From Nitrososphaerales archaeon TH5893 (lineage in GTDB: Archaea; Thermoproteota; Nitrososphaeria; Nitrososphaerales; Nitrososphaeraceae), in NCBI GenBank assembly GCA_014523685.1, contig JAATVT010000175.1:1-8204 (forward strand): 8,204 nucleotides of DNA, read 5' to 3'. This document shows, in pieces, positions 6,081 through 8,204 of the stretch (position 1 is its first letter; each line of letters opens with the position of its first letter). The position numbers and the translations under genes were made by a program. Below the pieces are notes generated by a model that saw only the letters and a list, made by a program, of their open reading frames with translations, ran no database searches and was not told where the DNA came from.

Positions 6081-6257
6081 TCAACATTTGGATTCCCGGC
6101 CGTTTGTGTATCTGTCTTCTATTCTGTATCGAGCGTACTTGTCGTCTGGAGAATACTTTGGTGGATGAGGATCTATTGTTCTAACATTACAAGAATTACA
6201 ATTCTGTTTTAGTGTATAGGCACCACATTTCGGACATTTTCGGATAAGATGCTTCAT
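6081..6257 (-). CDS. nop10: H/ACA ribonucleoprotein subunit Nop10
   Basis: A 58-residue gene that is easy to miss. The protein starts MKHLIRKCPKCGAYTLKQNC and has the archaeal Nop10 pattern: two zinc-binding cysteine pairs (C8/C11 and C20/C23), the YTL segment between them, then RTIDPHPPKYSP-DDKYARYR, the conserved linker and helix that contact Cbf5. Nop10 is a core part of box H/ACA RNPs that pseudouridylate rRNA. It starts 18 bases after the stop of the aIF2-alpha gene on the same strand, the widely conserved archaeal pairing, so the two are almost certainly co-transcribed. The length is normal for archaeal Nop10 (about 55-60). Its 3' end is only 13 bases from the end of the convergent permease gene. 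Confidence 0.95.
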   Translation of the reverse strand: MKHLIRKCPKCGAYTLKQNCNSCNVRTIDPHPPKYSPDDKYARYRIEDRYTNGRESKC

Positions 6258-6275
6258 TATTAGATCTGGATCGAT

Positions 6276-7076
6276 TCAATGACTCTTTCTAGAACTTTCT
6301 CGGCTAAAGCTAAAAATGCCTTGATGTTTTTCTATGGAAGCTTTAGCCTTCTCCATAATATTGTTCATCGTCTTTTCCGCCATTTTGAAGTTTTCTGCCT
6401 GAACGGTCACGCGGTATTTTGGAGCCCCAATATAGTTTATTTTTACTTGTACGGTGCTCTTTGTGGTTTCGAGCGGCGATAGTGTATTCTTTATTACATC
6501 AATTCCATTTGGGCCTTTAGAAGAAATTTCCAGTATATCTCTGATTTCTACATGAGGTACTTGAATTTTATGGCTTTCGTCTTCAATCGCTTTAGTTACA
6601 TCAGCGGAGAATTCTAGGTTTCGGACAGAATCAGTACCTTTCTTGGCAACGATTTCAAAAAGGTCATAAACACTATCATGTTTTTGTAAAATTTTGTCTT
6701 CAATTTCGTCAATTTGTTCATCTGACAGATTTGCCTTGACTTTGACCATTTCCATAAAAGCTGTTGCTTTTTCATTTTTTTTCACTTCTATTAATTTCGA
6801 TTTTCTTTCTTCTCCTGACACTTGTTTGAGTGAAAGATCTACTTCGGCCCTCGTTTTGTCAACCCTGATAACCTTAAGAACTGCCTTTTGCTTGGGCTTG
6901 ATATATCTTTCAATATTCCTAATCCACCCGGTTGCAATCTCAGAAATATGTAGAAAACCAGTCATATTGCTATATTCGTCTAGACTGACATAAGCTCCAT
7001 GTCCTGTAATTTCCTCAACGGTAACCAAAACTATGTCGCCAGCCTCTGGAATCTTCTTCAATTCAGCCGTAACCAT
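6276..7076 (-). CDS. Translation initiation factor aIF2, alpha subunit
   Basis: 266 residues from the ATG at 7076. The S1 (OB-fold) domain covers about residues 10-88 (GDIVLVTVEEITGHGAYVSL, then GFLHISEIATGWIRNI and VIRVDKTRAEVDLSLKQVS). A helical domain (about 90-170, with LSDEQIDEIEDKIL) and the C-terminal alpha-beta domain that contacts the gamma subunit (about 175-258, with GPNGIDVIKNTL and IGAPKYRVTVQAENF) follow. The protein is one subunit of the heterotrimer that brings initiator tRNA to the ribosome. The residue aligned with eukaryotic regulatory Ser51 is Ala48 (SEIATGW). An in-frame TTG at 7097 would add seven residues, but the ATG fits the family N-terminus and the TATA-like box. 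It is the first gene of an operon with nop10. The ribosomal genes rpl44e and rps27e, which precede it in many archaea, are not upstream here. Confidence 0.95.
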   Translation of the reverse strand: MVTAELKKIPEAGDIVLVTVEEITGHGAYVSLDEYSNMTGFLHISEIATGWIRNIERYIKPKQKAVLKVIRVDKTRAEVDLSLKQVSGEERKSKLIEVKKNEKATAFMEMVKVKANLSDEQIDEIEDKILQKHDSVYDLFEIVAKKGTDSVRNLEFSADVTKAIEDESHKIQVPHVEIRDILEISSKGPNGIDVIKNTLSPLETTKSTVQVKINYIGAPKYRVTVQAENFKMAEKTMNNIMEKAKASIEKHQGIFSFSRESSRKSH

Positions 7077-7102
7077 GGGTAGGATTGAACCGCACAAAGC
7101 TG

Positions 7103-7111
7103 ATACTTTAA
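7103..7111 (-). promoter_or_regulatory. TATA-like box for the aIF2-alpha/nop10 operon
   Basis: On the minus strand the sequence is TTAAAGTAT, centred about 31 bases before the ATG at 7076. It lies in the 94-base gap after the adenosyltransferase gene, so the operon can be transcribed on its own. Confidence 0.4.
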
Positions 7112-7170
7112 GCTTACCCTAGAAAGAAAATCTCTCAAATGATGACTTTAGCGAATGCTAGATCCCTGTT

Positions 7171-7716
7171 TCAATAATCAACTCCCTTTTTTGCCTTAAT
7201 GCCGCGATGGTATGGATGCTTAATTTCTTTCATTTCTGTAACCAGGTCAGCGATCTCCAAAACCTCTTTGGGAGCATAGTTTCCTGTCATGACAAGAGTT
7301 GTTTTTGTAGGCCTGGATCTCATGATGTCTAAGATATCTGCCAATGTTATCAGCTTCAAATTCAATGCATAATGGATTTCATCTAGGATCACAATATCAT
7401 AATTTCCTGATGTTAGTTTCTCCTTAGCAATGGAAACCGCCTTTTGAGCGGCTGAGCGGTGATCCTCGATAGAATGATCATCATCGAGTATACCCACAAA
7501 TCCTTTACCAGCAGCGATCATTTCAAATTCGGGTTCGAGCCTTTTAGAACTAGTAAGCTCCCCGTAATACCACTCTCCTTTAATGAATTGGATCATGCCT
7601 ACTCTCTGTCCATGACCCACTGCTCGCAATACAATTCCCAAAGCGGCTGTTGTTTTGCCCTTACCCTTTCCAGTGTACACAACAACAATCCCTTCCTCAG
7701 AGGGGGCAGTCTCCAA
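7171..7716 (-). CDS. cobO: Corrinoid (cob(I)yrinic acid a,c-diamide) adenosyltransferase, CobA/CobO/BtuR family
   Basis: A 181-residue cytosolic enzyme that transfers the adenosyl group of ATP to the cobalt of cob(I)yrinic acid a,c-diamide or cobalamin. The P-loop is YTGKGKGKTTAALG (residues 14-27), with the extra glycine-lysine repeats typical of this family, in which the loop binds ATP in an unusual orientation. QFIKGEWYYGE follows, then the Walker B-like VILDEIHYAL, VMTGNYAPKEVLEIADLVTEM, and the hallmark C-terminal KHPYHRGIKAKKGVDY. The length is slightly below the E. coli enzyme (196 residues), lacking only some N-terminal sequence. The start is TTG: no ATG occurs before the upstream in-frame stop, and a TATA-like box lies about 28 bases before the TTG. 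No other cobalamin gene is in the window. The PduO and EutT adenosyltransferase families are excluded by the P-loop. Confidence 0.93.
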   Translation of the reverse strand: METAPSEEGIVVVYTGKGKGKTTAALGIVLRAVGHGQRVGMIQFIKGEWYYGELTSSKRLEPEFEMIAAGKGFVGILDDDHSIEDHRSAAQKAVSIAKEKLTSGNYDIVILDEIHYALNLKLITLADILDIMRSRPTKTTLVMTGNYAPKEVLEIADLVTEMKEIKHPYHRGIKAKKGVDY

Positions 7717-7740
7717 TCTGACTATCTCTTTTCTAATAGC

Positions 7741-7748
7741 TATAAAAG
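7741..7748 (-). promoter_or_regulatory. TATA-like box for the adenosyltransferase gene
   Basis: On the minus strand the sequence is CTTTTATA, centred about 28.5 bases before the TTG at 7716. This spacing supports the TTG as a leaderless start. Confidence 0.5.
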
Positions 7749-8143
7749 TGCTACCAGCAGTCCAATACGATATCTGCTATAGGTAACAGAAAGAAGAATA
7801 GACGCATTGGGTTAGTCAGGGGATAGGAAAATGATGGTTTTTATTGTCAAGAATAAGTATTCCATGAAATTATAATAGAATAAAAAAGGAACGGCCTTGA
7901 GTAGCTTCAAGAAAAAAATTCTGAGCCTTAGAATTTATTAGAGATCTACCGGAGAGTTCCCGTCATTTGTATCTTAATTACAACATGTGTTGATATAATT
8001 CATATGAGGAAAGACAGCATTGAAAATTTTACGTACCAAATAGGAATCCTTACACGTCATGGGTCTTGATTTGTCTGACATAAAAACCATTACTCATGTA
8101 TTAGGCTGAAATCGGTTGAAAAACCTCGATGGAATAGAAAAAA
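7749..8143. other. Long non-coding region between divergent genes, with hairpins
   Basis: About 400 bases without a credible gene. Visible structure: AATTATAAT around 7868-7876, a TATA-like element on both strands; CTTGA/TCAAG forming a small hairpin near 7897-7912; a perfect 7-bp hairpin AAATTCT/AGAATTT (7916-7922 and 7930-7936); and GGTT-GAAA-AACC (about 8114-8125), a stem capped by a GNRA-type tetraloop. Read on the minus strand, the CTTGA/TCAAG hairpin is followed by a T6 run (A-run at 7882-7887), which would terminate a minus-strand RNA. A 35-codon minus-strand ORF (8081 down to 7974) has no supporting signal. Confidence 0.35.
7916..7936. repeat. Perfect 7-bp inverted repeat
   Basis: AAATTCT and AGAATTT flank a 7-base spacer, GAGCCTT. 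It sits next to a second small hairpin (about 7897-7912) in the divergent intergenic region. It may be part of a structured RNA or a terminator; no gene ends close by on the plus strand. Confidence 0.35.
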
Positions 8144-8151
8144 TTTAAAAA
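8144..8151 (+). promoter_or_regulatory. TATA-like box for the right-edge gene
   Basis: TTTAAAAA within an A/T-rich run is centred 28.5 bases before the ATG at 8176, the same spacing as at five other genes in the window. Confidence 0.5.
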
Positions 8152-8175
8152 CCATTGTCTTTCATTACTCTACGT

Positions 8176-8204
8176 ATGACTTTACCAAAAGGATTCAATT
8201 CGAA
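8176..8204 (+). CDS. 5' end of a gene running off the right edge (partial)
   Basis: ATG at 8176 opens a frame reading MTLPKGFNS to the window edge. Nine codons are too few to identify a family. Support comes from the TATA-like box at leaderless distance and from the preceding non-coding stretch, which makes a divergent gene start here likely. Confidence 0.5.

Noticed and set aside
6279..6993. Plus-strand ORFs opposite aIF2-alpha
   Set aside because: They are antisense to a strongly recognised translation factor and have no features of their own.
7974..8081. 35-codon minus-strand ORF beginning MSDKSRPMTC
   Set aside because: No TATA-like box at a fitting distance, no Shine-Dalgarno and no recognised family; it is short enough to be chance in AT-rich DNA.

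Overview
The window looks like an archaeal chromosome fragment, most likely from a moderately AT-rich member of the Nitrososphaerota (Thaumarchaeota). Two genes are diagnostic for archaea: the alpha subunit of translation initiation factor aIF2 and the H/ACA-RNP protein Nop10, set head to tail. Several genes also share an archaeal promoter layout, with an AT-rich TATA-like box centred about 27-31 bases before the start codon, as expected for leaderless mRNAs. The phylum assignment is an inference from the overall gene mix and is less certain than the domain.

Left part (1-3079), a cell-surface or glycan block: the 3' end of a gene that resembles the C-terminus of a GT4-type glycosyltransferase (1-150), a class I SAM-dependent methyltransferase (344-970), a family 2 glycosyltransferase (1099-1980), and, convergent to them, a flavoprotein of the geranylgeranyl reductase family (2051-3079, minus). 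Such a set fits assembly and modification of a lipid-linked glycan, with the reductase saturating either membrane lipid or the polyprenol carrier. The joint function is inferred from proximity.

Middle part (3080-5290), secreted proteins in long non-coding flanks: about 500 bases without a convincing gene, then a secreted right-handed beta-helix protein (3577-4353), a 300-base gap holding promoter-like and terminator-like elements that could bracket a small RNA, and a small secreted protein (4671-5078) whose roughly 100-residue mature part carries nine N-X-T sequons and a 39-residue duplication. These two are plausible substrates for an N-glycosylation system such as the one the left block may serve.

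Right part (5291-8204): an ABC-2 type membrane permease without an adjacent ATPase (5291-6067), convergent with an aIF2-alpha/nop10 operon on the minus strand (7076-6081; nop10 is only 58 codons). Next comes a corrinoid adenosyltransferase gene (7716-7171, minus), then about 460 non-coding bases with hairpins, and finally the first codons of a divergent plus-strand gene (from 8176) running off the edge behind a good TATA-like box.

No CRISPR array, insertion sequence, rRNA or tRNA was seen.
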